Below, in pieces: positions 23,939 to 32,215 of a stretch of 64,000 nt of DNA; within the stretch, counting starts at the first letter, position 1, and every line of letters starts with the position of its first letter. The position numbers and the translations under genes were made by a program. The DNA comes from Kitasatospora sp. NBC_00458 (GTDB taxonomy: Bacteria; Actinomycetota; Actinomycetes; Streptomycetales; Streptomycetaceae). Below the pieces are notes generated by a model. That model did no database searches. It saw only the letters and a program-made list of their open reading frames with translations, and was not told the DNA's origin. The stretch covers positions 2,294,001 through 2,358,000 of the forward strand of contig NZ_CP107904.1 in assembly GCF_036013975.1 (NCBI RefSeq), in the 5' to 3' direction.

Positions 23939-25592
23939 AACCCGTCGCCTCCGCCGCCGCGCGTCCGGCGGCGCGGCCGGAGAAGAGGCAGCCGCCGAGG
24001 AAGGTGCCCTCCAGGGAGCGGTAGCCGTGGACGCCGCCGCCGCCGAACCCGGCCGCCTCGCCCGCGGCGTAGACGCCGTCCAGTACCGAGCCGTCCGGCC
24101 GCAGGACGCGGGCCGAGAGGTCGGTCTCCAGGCCGCCGAGCGACTTGCGGGTGAGGACGCTCAGCCGCACGGCGATCAGCGGCGCGGCGGCCGGGTCGAG
24201 GATGCGGTGCGGGGCGGCGGTGCGGATCAGCTTGTCGCCGAGGTAGCGGCGGGCCCCGTGGATCGCGGTGACCTGGAGGTCCTTGGCGAAGGGGTTGGCG
24301 AGCTGGCGGTCGCGGGCCTCGACGACGCGGCGCAGTTCGGCCGGGTCGATCAGCCGGGTGCGCGTCTTGGCGTTCATCGCCCGGGCGAGGTCGTGGAGGT
24401 TCCCGGCGACGACGAAGTCGGGCCCGTGGTCGAGGTGGGTCCGGACGGGACCGGGGGCGCCGGGCAGGGCGCGGGCGAGGACGCCGCGCAGGGAGCGGCC
24501 CGTGAGGTCGGGGTTCTGCTCGGAGCCGGAGAGGGTGAACTCCTTCTCGATGATCCGCCGGTTGAGCACGAACCAGGTGTGGTCGTGCCCGGTGGTGCGG
24601 ATGTGCTCCAGCGTGCCGAGGGTGTCGAAGCCGGGGAAGAGCGGGACGGGCAGCCGGCGGCCGAGCGCGTCGAGCCAGAGCGAGGACGGGCCGGGCAGGA
24701 TGCGGATGCCGTGCCGGGCCCAGACCGGGTCCCAGTTGGCGATGCCCTCGGTGTAGTGCCACATCCGGTCGCCGTTGATCAGGTGGCCCCCGGCGTCGCC
24801 GGTGATGCCGAGCATCAGGCCGTCGACGTGGGCGGGGACTCCGGAGAGCATCCGCTCGGGCGGGGTGCCGAGCCGGGCCGGCCAGGCCTTGCGGACCAGG
24901 TCGTGGTTGCCGCCGATGCCGCCGGAGGTGACGATCACGGCCTGGGCGCGCAGCTCGAAGCGGCCGGCGGCCTCCCGCGAGCTGGCCTCGCCGCGGGCGG
25001 CGCCGCTCGGGACGAGCACCTCGCCGGTGACGGTGTCGACGGCTCCGGCGCTCCCCGACAGGCCGGTGACCCGGTGGCGGAAGCGGACGTCGACCAGTCC
25101 GCGCGCGGCGGCCTCGCGGACCCGGCGGACGAAGGGTTCGAGCAGTCCGGGGCCGGTGCCCCAGGTGATGTGGAAGCGGGGGACGGAGTTGCCCGGGCCG
25201 TCGGCGAGCTGCCCGCCGCGCTCGGCCCAGCCGACGACGGGGAAGAAGCGGACGCCCATCGCGCGCAGCCAGGCCCGCTTCTCGCCCGCCGCGAAGTCGA
25301 CGTAGGCCTCGGCCCAGCGGCGCGGCCAGGCGTCCTCGGGGCGGTCGAAGCCCGCGGTGCCGAGCCAGTCCTGCCAGGCGAGGGCGGGCGAGTCGCGGAT
25401 CCGCATGCGCCGCTGCTCGGGCGAGTCGACCAGGAAGAGGCCGCCGAAGGACCAGTGGGCCTGGCCGCCGAACGAGGCCGCGGGCTCCTGGTCGAGCAGG
25501 ATCACCTTCCGTCCGGCGTCGGCGAGCTCGGCCGTCGCGGCGAGGCCCGCGAGTCCGGCTCCGATGACGATGACGTCGGCGTCCAGGGCCAT
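23937..25592 (-). CDS. FAD-binding dehydrogenase (fumarate reductase/KstD-like flavoprotein)
   Basis: 551 residues; ATG at 25590-25592 with GGAGGAG 5 nt upstream. The N-terminus ADVIVIGAGLAGLAATAEL is an FAD-binding Rossmann fold with EQ-type acid loop (ILLDQEPA). The middle GGIGGNHDLVRKAWP and the C-terminal GVYAAGEAAGFGGGGVHG and EGTFLGGCLFSGRAAG are the flavin pocket of the succinate dehydrogenase/fumarate reductase/3-ketosteroid dehydrogenase superfamily. Length matches the FAD-binding dehydrogenase group found across actinobacteria, whose substrates are mostly unknown. No steroid genes nearby. Cytoplasmic. Confidence 0.92.
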   Translation of the reverse strand: MALDADVIVIGAGLAGLAATAELADAGRKVILLDQEPAASFGGQAHWSFGGLFLVDSPEQRRMRIRDSPALAWQDWLGTAGFDRPEDAWPRRWAEAYVDFAAGEKRAWLRAMGVRFFPVVGWAERGGQLADGPGNSVPRFHITWGTGPGLLEPFVRRVREAAARGLVDVRFRHRVTGLSGSAGAVDTVTGEVLVPSGAARGEASSREAAGRFELRAQAVIVTSGGIGGNHDLVRKAWPARLGTPPERMLSGVPAHVDGLMLGITGDAGGHLINGDRMWHYTEGIANWDPVWARHGIRILPGPSSLWLDALGRRLPVPLFPGFDTLGTLEHIRTTGHDHTWFVLNRRIIEKEFTLSGSEQNPDLTGRSLRGVLARALPGAPGPVRTHLDHGPDFVVAGNLHDLARAMNAKTRTRLIDPAELRRVVEARDRQLANPFAKDLQVTAIHGARRYLGDKLIRTAAPHRILDPAAAPLIAVRLSVLTRKSLGGLETDLSARVLRPDGSVLDGVYAAGEAAGFGGGGVHGYRSLEGTFLGGCLFSGRAAGRAAAEATG

Positions 25593-25943
25593 GCGGGCTC
25601 CTCCATCGGTGCTCCGGCGGTGCGGGGTGCGCGGCGGCACCCGCGGACGCGGCGGGCGGGGGCGGTGTGCGTGCGCCCGATACTGCGGCCTGCGCCGGGG
25701 CCCGTCAACAGGTCGGGGGCCCGGCCGCCGCGGTGACGAACGGCAGCACGAATTCCGCTCCACCCCGTTTCGGAAATACCTTCGATACACCGCGGAGCGA
25801 AATGCGAAATACTCCTGACGGATTTTCGGGAATTTCCGCACGAAGCATGGACGGACACGAAACCCGGAAGTAACTTACCTGTCAGTAGCTGTGGCCAGGC
25901 TCGCACGCCCCCACCCACCCGTTTCTCTCCCCCAGGAGGAACC
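25593..25943. other. 351-bp divergent promoter region
   Basis: No gene. The right half (about 25740-25890) is unusually A+T-rich for this genome, with GTTTCGGAAATACC and ATTTTCGGGAATTTCC-like direct similarity and a TTACCTGTCAGTAG stretch near 25876 that has partial dyad symmetry (TTAC...GTAG). It must hold the promoters of the FAD dehydrogenase and of the secreted lipase. Confidence 0.5.
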
Positions 25944-26888
25944 GTGCTCCGCCCTGCCCGGAATCGCCGCACGACCCGCACCTCCCGGAAATCCGCCCTG
26001 CTCGGCGCCGCCGCGCTGGGCGCCGCCCTCGCCCTGACCACCACCAGCGCGCAGGCCGCCACCCCGGCCCCCCGCCACTACGTGGCCCTCGGCGACTCCT
26101 ACGCCGCCGGCGCCGGCGTACCCGGCCAGTCGGCCGGCCTCTGCCTCCGCTCCGACCGCAACTACGGCCACCTGGTCGCGGCCGCCCTGCACGCCGCCGC
26201 CTACACCGACGTCACCTGCGCGGCCGCCAAGGTGAAGGCGATGACGCAGCCGCAGTACGACGCCTTCATCCGGGTCAACGACCCGCAGCTGGACGCGGTG
26301 ACCGCCGACACCGACCTGGTGACCCTGGGGATCGGCGGCAACGACCTGGGCATCAGCGACCTCGGGATCGGCGAGGTGATCGGCGCCTGCATCGCCGGCG
26401 CGGTGGTCAACCCGCTCGGCACGCCGTGCAAGGACCTCTACCACCACGGCCACTGGGACTGGTCCAGCTGGTCCTGGCGGTACGGCGACGACGACCTCGC
26501 GGACCGGGTCGCCGCGGTGGCCCCGCAGGTCGCGGACACCCTCAAGCGGATCCGCGCCAAGGCGCCGAAGGCCCGGATCCTGGTGGTCGGCTACCCGTCC
26601 GTGCTGCCCGCCGACGGCTCCGCCTGCGTGCTCCGCCAGCCCATCGCCCCGCGCGACATCCCGTACCTGAACAGCGTGCTCGGCCGGATCAACGCGATGC
26701 TGAAGTCCGCCTCCGCCGCCAACGGCGCCACCTACGTGGACACCGCCGCACCGACCGCCGGGCACGACGTCTGCTCGGACGACCGCTGGATCGAGGGCGC
26801 TCTGCCCGGCTCCCCGGCCGTACCGTTCCACCCGAACGCCACCGGCGAGCGGGTGATGGCGGACGCCGTCCTCAACGCGCTGAAGTAG
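25944..26888 (+). CDS. Secreted SGNH/GDSL lipase-like esterase
   Basis: 314 residues from a GTG with AGGAGG about 8 nt upstream. Signal peptide about 1-38 (hydrophobic core, then AQAATPAPR). Catalytic blocks: YVALGDSYAAGAG (Ser), TLGIGGNDLG (Asn) and a late PFHPNATGERVMADAV (His) preceded by DDRWIEG. Six cysteines in the mature part fit the three disulfides of the Streptomyces lipase group typified by the S. coelicolor and S. rimosus enzymes. Probably hydrolyses extracellular esters or lipids. Alone in its transcription unit and followed by a strong terminator. Confidence 0.93.
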   Translation: MLRPARNRRTTRTSRKSALLGAAALGAALALTTTSAQAATPAPRHYVALGDSYAAGAGVPGQSAGLCLRSDRNYGHLVAAALHAAAYTDVTCAAAKVKAMTQPQYDAFIRVNDPQLDAVTADTDLVTLGIGGNDLGISDLGIGEVIGACIAGAVVNPLGTPCKDLYHHGHWDWSSWSWRYGDDDLADRVAAVAPQVADTLKRIRAKAPKARILVVGYPSVLPADGSACVLRQPIAPRDIPYLNSVLGRINAMLKSASAANGATYVDTAAPTAGHDVCSDDRWIEGALPGSPAVPFHPNATGERVMADAVLNALK

Positions 26889-26915
26889 CACGGGAGCCGA
26901 CCCGCGCGGAAACCC

Positions 26916-26954
26916 CGAGGGGGCGGTGACCGGAACCCGGTCACCGCCCCCTCG
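26916..26954. terminator. Strong hairpin terminator
   Basis: Perfect 18-bp stem (26916-26933 with 26937-26954) and a 3-nt loop (AAC), between the convergent lipase and nuclease genes. It can stop transcription from both sides. Confidence 0.85.
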
Positions 26955-26983
26955 CCCGTGCCGCGGAGCACCGCGGCGCCGGG

Positions 26984-29407
26984 TCACGGCTTGATGCGGA
27001 CCACCTGCGGGTCGTGGTCGCTCGCCTGCTGCGCGAACTCGGCGTTGATGTGCACGATGTCGTACTTCGCGTACCCGACCTCGGGGCTGACCAGGATGTG
27101 GTCCAGCACCTGCGAGTTGCCCTGGTAGACGTACGAGTACTGCTCCGTCTCGGGCAGCTCGTTCACCAGCGACCGCAGCACGCCGTCCTTCGTCAGCGCG
27201 GCCAGCGCCGGCGAGAACTGGTAGTCGTTGAAGTCGCCGAGCGAGACCACCTTGGCCTCCTTGTCGGCGGCCAGCAGCTTGGCGACGAAGGCCTGCTCGA
27301 CGGTGGCCTGCTTGGTCCGCTGCACCTCGGAGGAGCGGGCCGGGGCCTGGAAGCGGCTGTCGATGCCCTGGTCGCCGCCCTTGCTGTTGAAGTGGTTGGC
27401 GATGACGAAGACCTTCTTGCCGCGGAAGGAGAACTGGCCCGCCAGCGGCTTGCGGCTGTTGGCCCAGGCCTCGTCGGCCGGGGCGATCCGGCCGGGCGAG
27501 GCGGTCAGCGCGGCGCCGGCACCGGTGCCGGCCACGTCGACGGCGGTGGTGGCGGCGCCGCCGGGGATGTCGGTGAAGGAGACCCGCTGCGGGTTGAAGA
27601 GGAAGACCTGGCGGATGTTGCCGCCGGGCTCGCCGCCGTCCTTGCCGTCCTCCGGGTCGACCGAGCGCCAGTCGTACGCCGGGCCGCCGGCCGCCTTGAT
27701 CGCGGCGACGAACTTGGCGACGGTCGCGCTCGCGTCGACGGTGCCGTCGTTCTTGGCGCCGTTGTTGTCCTGGATCTCCTCCAGGGCGAGGATGTCGGGC
27801 GAGCGCAGGTTGGTGACGACGGCCTGGGCCAGCTCGGCGAACTTGGCGTCCGGGTTGGTGGCGGCCAGGTTCTCCACGTTGTAGGTGGCGATGGAGAGCT
27901 CGCGGTCGGCGGCCGGGGCGGTCACCTCGCGCTGGAGGTGGTTGTCCTGGAGGGCGCCGAGGGTGCCCGCGACGAGGGTGTAGCCGCCGAACGAGTTGTA
28001 GTCCAGCGGGCCGGTGGTCGCGCCGGTCAGCACGTCGCCGACGTTGGCGACCGGGAACGGCTGCTGGGCGACCGGGGCCTGCTGCTGCACCATCAGGCGG
28101 CCGACGTTCGGCTCGGCGTAGGACTCGTAGAGGACGCCGCCGCGCTTGCTCCGCTGGTCCTGCTTGTCCGCGGCGACCCACAGCTCGTTGTACTTGTCGG
28201 TCGCCTGGATCACCCGGACGTCCTTGACCTGGACGAGCATGCCCTCCAGCGACTCGTAGAAGTCGAGGGTGTACTTCTCCGGGTTCAGGGCGACGCCGTT
28301 GACCGTGCCGTCGGCGCCGGCCTGCGGGCTGTAGGTGCCGGGGATGTTGCGGGTGTCCACCACGACCGCCGCGGGCAGCGGGTTGCCGGAGGAGACCACG
28401 GTGACGGCCGGGTTGGTCAGCTGGGTGAGCGACTGCGAGCCGCCGTTGAAGTTGGGGTAGTACTCCGTCACCTTGCCGGTGACCAGCACCGAGTCGCCGA
28501 CCTTGACGGTCGGGTTGGCGGAGCCGGTGTAGACGAAGACGCCCTCGCTGGTGGCCGGGTCGGCGTCCGGGTTCGGGTCCTGGATCCAGAAGCCCTTGGA
28601 GCCGTACGCGCGCACGCCGGTGACGATGCCGGGCACCCCGGCGACGGTCTTGCCGGTGCGGTCCGACAGGCGGGTGGTGCCCTGGAGGTCGTGGATCCGG
28701 ACGGTGCCCGGCTCGGTCGGACCGGTCGGGGTGCCGCCCTCGGCGACCTCGCCCTTGCCGTTGGTCGGCGTCGGGGCTCCGGCGGCGAGGTCGGCCGCGT
28801 TGTCGTCGGTGTCGGGCAGGCCCGCCTTGCGGGCGACCGAGGCGGTGTTGGAGGCGCCGGCCACCGAGGCCGCGCCCTCGTGGACCACGGCGGTGCCGAA
28901 GCCGACCAGGTCGCGCACCCGCGGGTCGGCGGCGCAGTCGGCGGCGGTCTTGCAGGTCAGCGGGTCGGTGCCGCGGACGAGCGCGACGGTGCCGCTGGTG
29001 CCGGAGAGCGCGAGCGAGCCCGCCGCGTCCGGGGCGGGCAGGTCGACGGTGCCCGCCGCGCCGGCCGCCTCGGCGACCAGGTAGCGCCCGCCGGGGGCGA
29101 TCGCACCGGTCAGCGGGGTGACGCCCCACTGGGAGTTGGCGCCGGGCGTGCCGGATATGTACTGGACGCTCCAGCCGTCCAGGCCGAAGGCGGCACCGCC
29201 CTTGTTGGCCAGCTCGACGAAGTCGTTCTTCAGCGTGGCGCCCGAGTTGCCGCCGCCGCCGTACACCTCGGCGATCACCGCGTCGGCCGACGGCGCGGCC
29301 ACGGCGGCCGGCAGCGGGACGAGCACCAGCGAGGCGGCCAGGCCGGCCGGGAGGAGGGTGGCACGGAGCAGTGCGCGGCGCGAGCGGGGAGCGGTGGACG
29401 TGGTCAC
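26984..29407 (-). CDS. Secreted nuclease: lamin-tail domain plus endonuclease/exonuclease/phosphatase domain
   Basis: 807 residues from the GTG at 29405-29407 (AGGAG about 10 nt upstream); the longer frame is Arg/Pro-rich. Signal peptide about 1-38 (LLRATLLPAGLAASL, AAVAAPSA). Residues about 40-200 are a lamin-tail domain (VIAEVYGGGGNSGAT, FVELANKG, GWSVQYISG). Residues about 230-480 contain an OB-like domain (VTGVRAYGSKGFWIQDP). The last 330 form an exo/endonuclease-phosphatase fold: ATYNVENL, ILALEEIQDNNG, VIANHFNSKGGDQG, LGDFNDYQ and SDHDPQVV supply the metal-binding Asn, Glu, His and Asp. Probably degrades extracellular DNA for nutrients. Confidence 0.92.
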   Translation of the reverse strand: MTTSTAPRSRRALLRATLLPAGLAASLVLVPLPAAVAAPSADAVIAEVYGGGGNSGATLKNDFVELANKGGAAFGLDGWSVQYISGTPGANSQWGVTPLTGAIAPGGRYLVAEAAGAAGTVDLPAPDAAGSLALSGTSGTVALVRGTDPLTCKTAADCAADPRVRDLVGFGTAVVHEGAASVAGASNTASVARKAGLPDTDDNAADLAAGAPTPTNGKGEVAEGGTPTGPTEPGTVRIHDLQGTTRLSDRTGKTVAGVPGIVTGVRAYGSKGFWIQDPNPDADPATSEGVFVYTGSANPTVKVGDSVLVTGKVTEYYPNFNGGSQSLTQLTNPAVTVVSSGNPLPAAVVVDTRNIPGTYSPQAGADGTVNGVALNPEKYTLDFYESLEGMLVQVKDVRVIQATDKYNELWVAADKQDQRSKRGGVLYESYAEPNVGRLMVQQQAPVAQQPFPVANVGDVLTGATTGPLDYNSFGGYTLVAGTLGALQDNHLQREVTAPAADRELSIATYNVENLAATNPDAKFAELAQAVVTNLRSPDILALEEIQDNNGAKNDGTVDASATVAKFVAAIKAAGGPAYDWRSVDPEDGKDGGEPGGNIRQVFLFNPQRVSFTDIPGGAATTAVDVAGTGAGAALTASPGRIAPADEAWANSRKPLAGQFSFRGKKVFVIANHFNSKGGDQGIDSRFQAPARSSEVQRTKQATVEQAFVAKLLAADKEAKVVSLGDFNDYQFSPALAALTKDGVLRSLVNELPETEQYSYVYQGNSQVLDHILVSPEVGYAKYDIVHINAEFAQQASDHDPQVVRIKP

Positions 29408-29905
29408 CGGGACGGGACTCCTAAGCTCTGCCGGGCGCGCGGCGGCGCGGCACGGCAGTCGGGGGTGGCGGGGCGTCCGGGCGGCGTGGGGCCGGCCGGA
29501 CCGTGAGGGCGGGTCAGCCGGGCGCACACCGCGCGCTCCCGCTACCCGCGTAGAAAGCCATGCGGAAGCCGGTAACCGCCCCCCGCAGCGCCCAAAGATA
29601 CGCGCGTAGAAAATGACCCGACAAGACCCCGGAGGTGAACTTCTCCGGTACGCCGAGGAATTGCTACCCCGAAGCTGTGACCCCCGCTACAGGCGGCCCG
29701 CCGGGAGGCCGGCGGAGGCGTCGGCGGCGGGCCCTCGGGGGGGCGCGCCGGGAGTCCTGCGGGCCCCGCCGGAAGGCCTGCGACGGGCCGGATACGGGCC
29801 GGTGACGGGCCCGCGGAATGCCGCCCGGGGCTCCCGAGGCCTCCCCGCCGACACCGACACCGACACCGGTACCGACACCGCGGCCCCCGACACCGGCCCC
29901 GACCG
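29408..29905. other. 498-bp intergenic region upstream of the nuclease gene
   Basis: No supported gene. The nuclease promoter lies in its left part. CGCGTAGAAA occurs twice (about 29547 and 29601), and a short Asp-Thr-encoding CCGACA repeat lies near 29850. A plus-strand open frame (29613-29924) is low complexity and rejected. Confidence 0.5.
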
Positions 29906-30892
29906 CTACAGCCAGCCCCGCTGAGCCGCCTTCAGCCCGGCCTCGAAGCGGCTCGCCGCCTCCAGCCGCTCCATCAGCGCGGCCATCTGCCGGCGCACCG
30001 TCCGCACCGAGACACCGAGCCGCTTGGCCGCCGCGTCGTCGGTGAGCCCGGTGGAGAGCAGCCGCAGCAGCTCGCGCTCGCCGGCGCTCAGGCCGGTCCC
30101 GGTGTCCCCGGGGCGGTCGTCGCCGAGCGGGACGGCCGTCTCCCAGGTCTGCTCGAACAGCGCGACCAGCGAGGCGACGATGCCCGGCTCCTCGGTGCAC
30201 AGGGCGCCGGCCCGGGTGTTCTCCGGATCGATCGGCACCACGGCGGTGGCCCCGTCGAAGACCAGCATCCGGGGCGGCAGCACCGGCGCGGTGCGCACCC
30301 GGCCGCCGAGTCCGGTCATCCACTGGGTGTAGGCGAAGGTCTCCGGGTCGTTGCGGACGCTGTCCTGGTAGATGGTGCGCAGGACGACGCCGCGCCGCAG
30401 GGCGTCCTCGTCGAGCGGGCGGGAGGCGGCCAGGCTGGCGGCCGACTGCGCGCCGCCGGGCATCACGGCCAGGCACTCGCCGGTCAGCCGGGCGGTCAGC
30501 ACCTCCAGTTTGGACTGGATGGCGTCGAGGCCGACCAGCCGTTCCCCGCCGTCCACCAGGGTCGCCGAGCGGAGCGTCGCGTACTCCGCGACGGCGCGCG
30601 CGACGGCGGCCCTGGAGACGGCCAGCTCCTGCTGGCGGCGGGCGAGTTCCTCCTCCTGGCGGCGGAGCAGCAGTTCCAGCCCGCGCTCCGGACTGACCGG
30701 CCAGAGCGCGCCCGGGCGGTCACGGGAGGCCCGCAGCAGGGTGAGGTCGGCGAGCCGGTCGAGGGCGGCACGGACGGTGGCTTCGGGGGCCCGCAGCCGG
30801 GCGCAGAGTTCGGCCACTCCGCCCTCCGGGTCCGCCAGCATCTCGCGGTACACGGCCTCTGCGGTGCTGTCCAGGCCCAGCAGTTCCAACAC
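29906..30892 (-). CDS. TrmB-like/LuxR-type transcriptional regulator
   Basis: 328 residues. The N-terminal about 70 residues are a TrmB-type winged helix (TAEAVYREMLADPEGG, APEATVRAALDRLADLTLL). A coiled-coil segment of Glu/Arg/Gln (LLRRQEEELARRQQELAV) follows, then an effector-like domain, then a C-terminal LuxR helix-turn-helix (LSAGERELLRLLSTGLTDDA, KRLGVSVRTVRRQMAALMERL). Such two-HTH proteins are abundant in streptomycetes and their ligands are unknown. It faces away from the IGWD-repeat peptide gene at 31406 across a 513-bp gap with CGGACCG repeats, so the peptide operon is a candidate target. Confidence 0.9.
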   Translation of the reverse strand: MLELLGLDSTAEAVYREMLADPEGGVAELCARLRAPEATVRAALDRLADLTLLRASRDRPGALWPVSPERGLELLLRRQEEELARRQQELAVSRAAVARAVAEYATLRSATLVDGGERLVGLDAIQSKLEVLTARLTGECLAVMPGGAQSAASLAASRPLDEDALRRGVVLRTIYQDSVRNDPETFAYTQWMTGLGGRVRTAPVLPPRMLVFDGATAVVPIDPENTRAGALCTEEPGIVASLVALFEQTWETAVPLGDDRPGDTGTGLSAGERELLRLLSTGLTDDAAAKRLGVSVRTVRRQMAALMERLEAASRFEAGLKAAQRGWL

Positions 30893-31003
30893 GTCAACGA
30901 CCCCTGAATCATCACGTCAGCGCGAATCGACATCCCGGACGGTTCGCCGGACCCAGATCCTTCCCCCGGGCGCTCCGGCCCCACAAGGCATGATCCGGTC
31001 AGG

Positions 31004-31029
31004 CGGACCGAATCGGACCGTCCGGTCCG
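31004..31029. promoter_or_regulatory. Direct and inverted CGGACCG repeats upstream of the IGWD peptide gene
   Basis: CGGACCG at 31004-31010 and 31014-31020, then its complement CGGTCCG at 31023-31029. The spacing of one helical turn between the direct copies and the inverted copy suggests a binding site for the divergent TrmB/LuxR-like regulator. Inference from position and symmetry. Confidence 0.4.
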
Positions 31030-31294
31030 TTTCCCGGCCGGTCGTCCGCCGCGGCCGGGCCCGCGGGAGCCCGCCGCGCGCCGCTCCCCCGCGTGCGACG
31101 CCACCGCGCGGGACGCCGTCCGCCGCCGGCCGGTTGACCCGCCGGGGTTGCAGCAAGCTGCCTGTCCTGATGCTGCCCGCCGTTCCCCCTCCCGCCGCCG
31201 GCCCGGCGCCGGGAGGATTCACCCAGCGCGCAAGCCCCACCCCCGACGACAGGCCCCGGGCACCCGCCCCGACCGCCCGAGAGCCGAACGCCCC

Positions 31295-31339
31295 AGCCCC
31301 GACCGCACAAGCCCCGACCGCACAAGCCCTGACCGCACA
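31295..31339. repeat. 15-bp tandem repeat (3 copies)
   Basis: AGCCCCGACCGCACA repeated at 31295-31309, 31310-31324 and 31325-31339 (one C-to-T change in the third), about 65 bp before the peptide start. It could be a set of regulator sites, or simple repeat noise. Confidence 0.75.
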
Positions 31340-31405
31340 AGTCCCGGGCGCCCGGACACTCGGGCCACCACACCCCGAACCACCGTGCACAGAACAGGAA
31401 TCGTC

Positions 31406-31618
31406 GTGCCGAAGACCGTCCGGCTGCTCGCCGTCGCCGCCCTCGCCCTCACCCTGGCCACCGCCGCCTCCCCCGCCTCCGCCGGCCCGGCCGTCGCGGT
31501 CACCGCGACCGCCGCGACCGCCGCGGGCGGGCCCGGCATCGGCTGGGACACCCCGACCGCCGGGCCGATCGGCTGGGACGTCGCCCCCGCCGGCACCCCC
31601 GGCATCGGCTGGGACTGA
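31406..31618 (+). CDS. Short exported peptide with three IGWD motifs
   Basis: 70 residues from the GTG at 31406, chosen because AGGAA lies 6 nt upstream and it opens VPKTVRLLAVAALAL, a textbook signal peptide cut after Ala26 (SPASA). The mature peptide is about 44 residues: an Ala/Thr/Val stretch, then GIGWD at 44-48, PIGWD at 54-58, and GIGWD at 66-70 forming the very C-terminus. All three IGWD units use the same codons (ATCGGCTGGGAC). No Cys, no known lantibiotic or lasso partner nearby. The 90-residue gene starts 7 nt later. It lies divergent from a TrmB/LuxR-like regulator. A secreted signal peptide is a reasonable guess; no function is known to me. Confidence 0.72.
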   Translation: MPKTVRLLAVAALALTLATAASPASAGPAVAVTATAATAAGGPGIGWDTPTAGPIGWDVAPAGTPGIGWD

Positions 31619-31625
31619 CCGCGCG

Positions 31626-31898
31626 GTGTTCTCCGTCCATCTGACCCTCCTGGACGTCTCCGCCACCCCTCCCGGTGAGACCGGACCGGCGGACGTCCAG
31701 GCGGCCCTGTGGGCGAGCGCGGGCCCGGGCGACGGCCTGGAGCACGTGCGCGCCCGCACCGTACCGGGGGGCGTCGGCCTGGTCCTGTACGTCCGCGCCC
31801 CCGACCGCCCGGTGGCCGAGCTGCGGGCGCAGACCCTGCTCGACCGGGCGCTGGCGGGCGGCCCGGCCCGCCGTTTCGCGGTGGCCGCCCGGCCGTAG
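31626..31898 (+). CDS. 90-residue protein co-transcribed with the IGWD peptide
   Basis: Starts with GTG at 31626, 7 nt after the peptide stop. Sequence VFSVHLTLLDVSATPPGE, then DVQAALWASAGPGDGLEHVR, VPGGVGLVLYVRAPDRPV and AELRAQTLLDRALAG suggests a compact beta-alpha-beta-beta-alpha fold of ferredoxin-like type. No signal peptide, no membrane segment and no catalytic motif. Cytoplasmic. The tight spacing says it is made together with the peptide, so it may process, bind or respond to it. I do not recognise the family. Confidence 0.65.
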   Translation: MFSVHLTLLDVSATPPGETGPADVQAALWASAGPGDGLEHVRARTVPGGVGLVLYVRAPDRPVAELRAQTLLDRALAGGPARRFAVAARP

Positions 31899-32215
31899 CG
31901 CCGCACACCCGCGGGCCCGCACACCCGCACCGGCCCGCCGCCGCGCGCCCTGCGCGCCCGCGCCCCCGCGACACCGCGGCTCCGCCCTGCCCCGCCCCGC
32001 CCCACGCGTCCCGCCCGGAGAGCCGCCCCTGAGCGGCCGCCGGGCGGCCCCCGGGCTTGCCCCGGACGGTTCCTGACAATCCGTCCACATTTCGCACGCC
32101 CCCGACCGATCACGACTCTGGCCGATTCATGCCCATGGCTTGACCGGCCCATTACCGGCGTATGCGCGCCAACCGGCCCAATCCATCGTTCGACCCAAGA
32201 CCGTCGAGGAGTTCC
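31899..32215. other. 317-bp intergenic region before the RHS gene
   Basis: C-rich and repetitive (CACACCCGC, CGCCCC runs) on the left, more balanced on the right where the RHS promoter must lie. No gene or strong hairpin seen. Confidence 0.5.

Noticed and set aside
29613..29924. 103-codon plus-strand frame upstream of the regulator
   Set aside because: Low-complexity Asp/Thr/Pro tail, no ribosome binding site or homology; overlaps the end of the real regulator gene.
31148..31405. Extension of the IGWD peptide to 156 residues
   Set aside because: The extra part is Arg/Pro-rich with SPDRT repeats from the DNA tandem repeat; a signal peptide starts at 31406 with a ribosome binding site.
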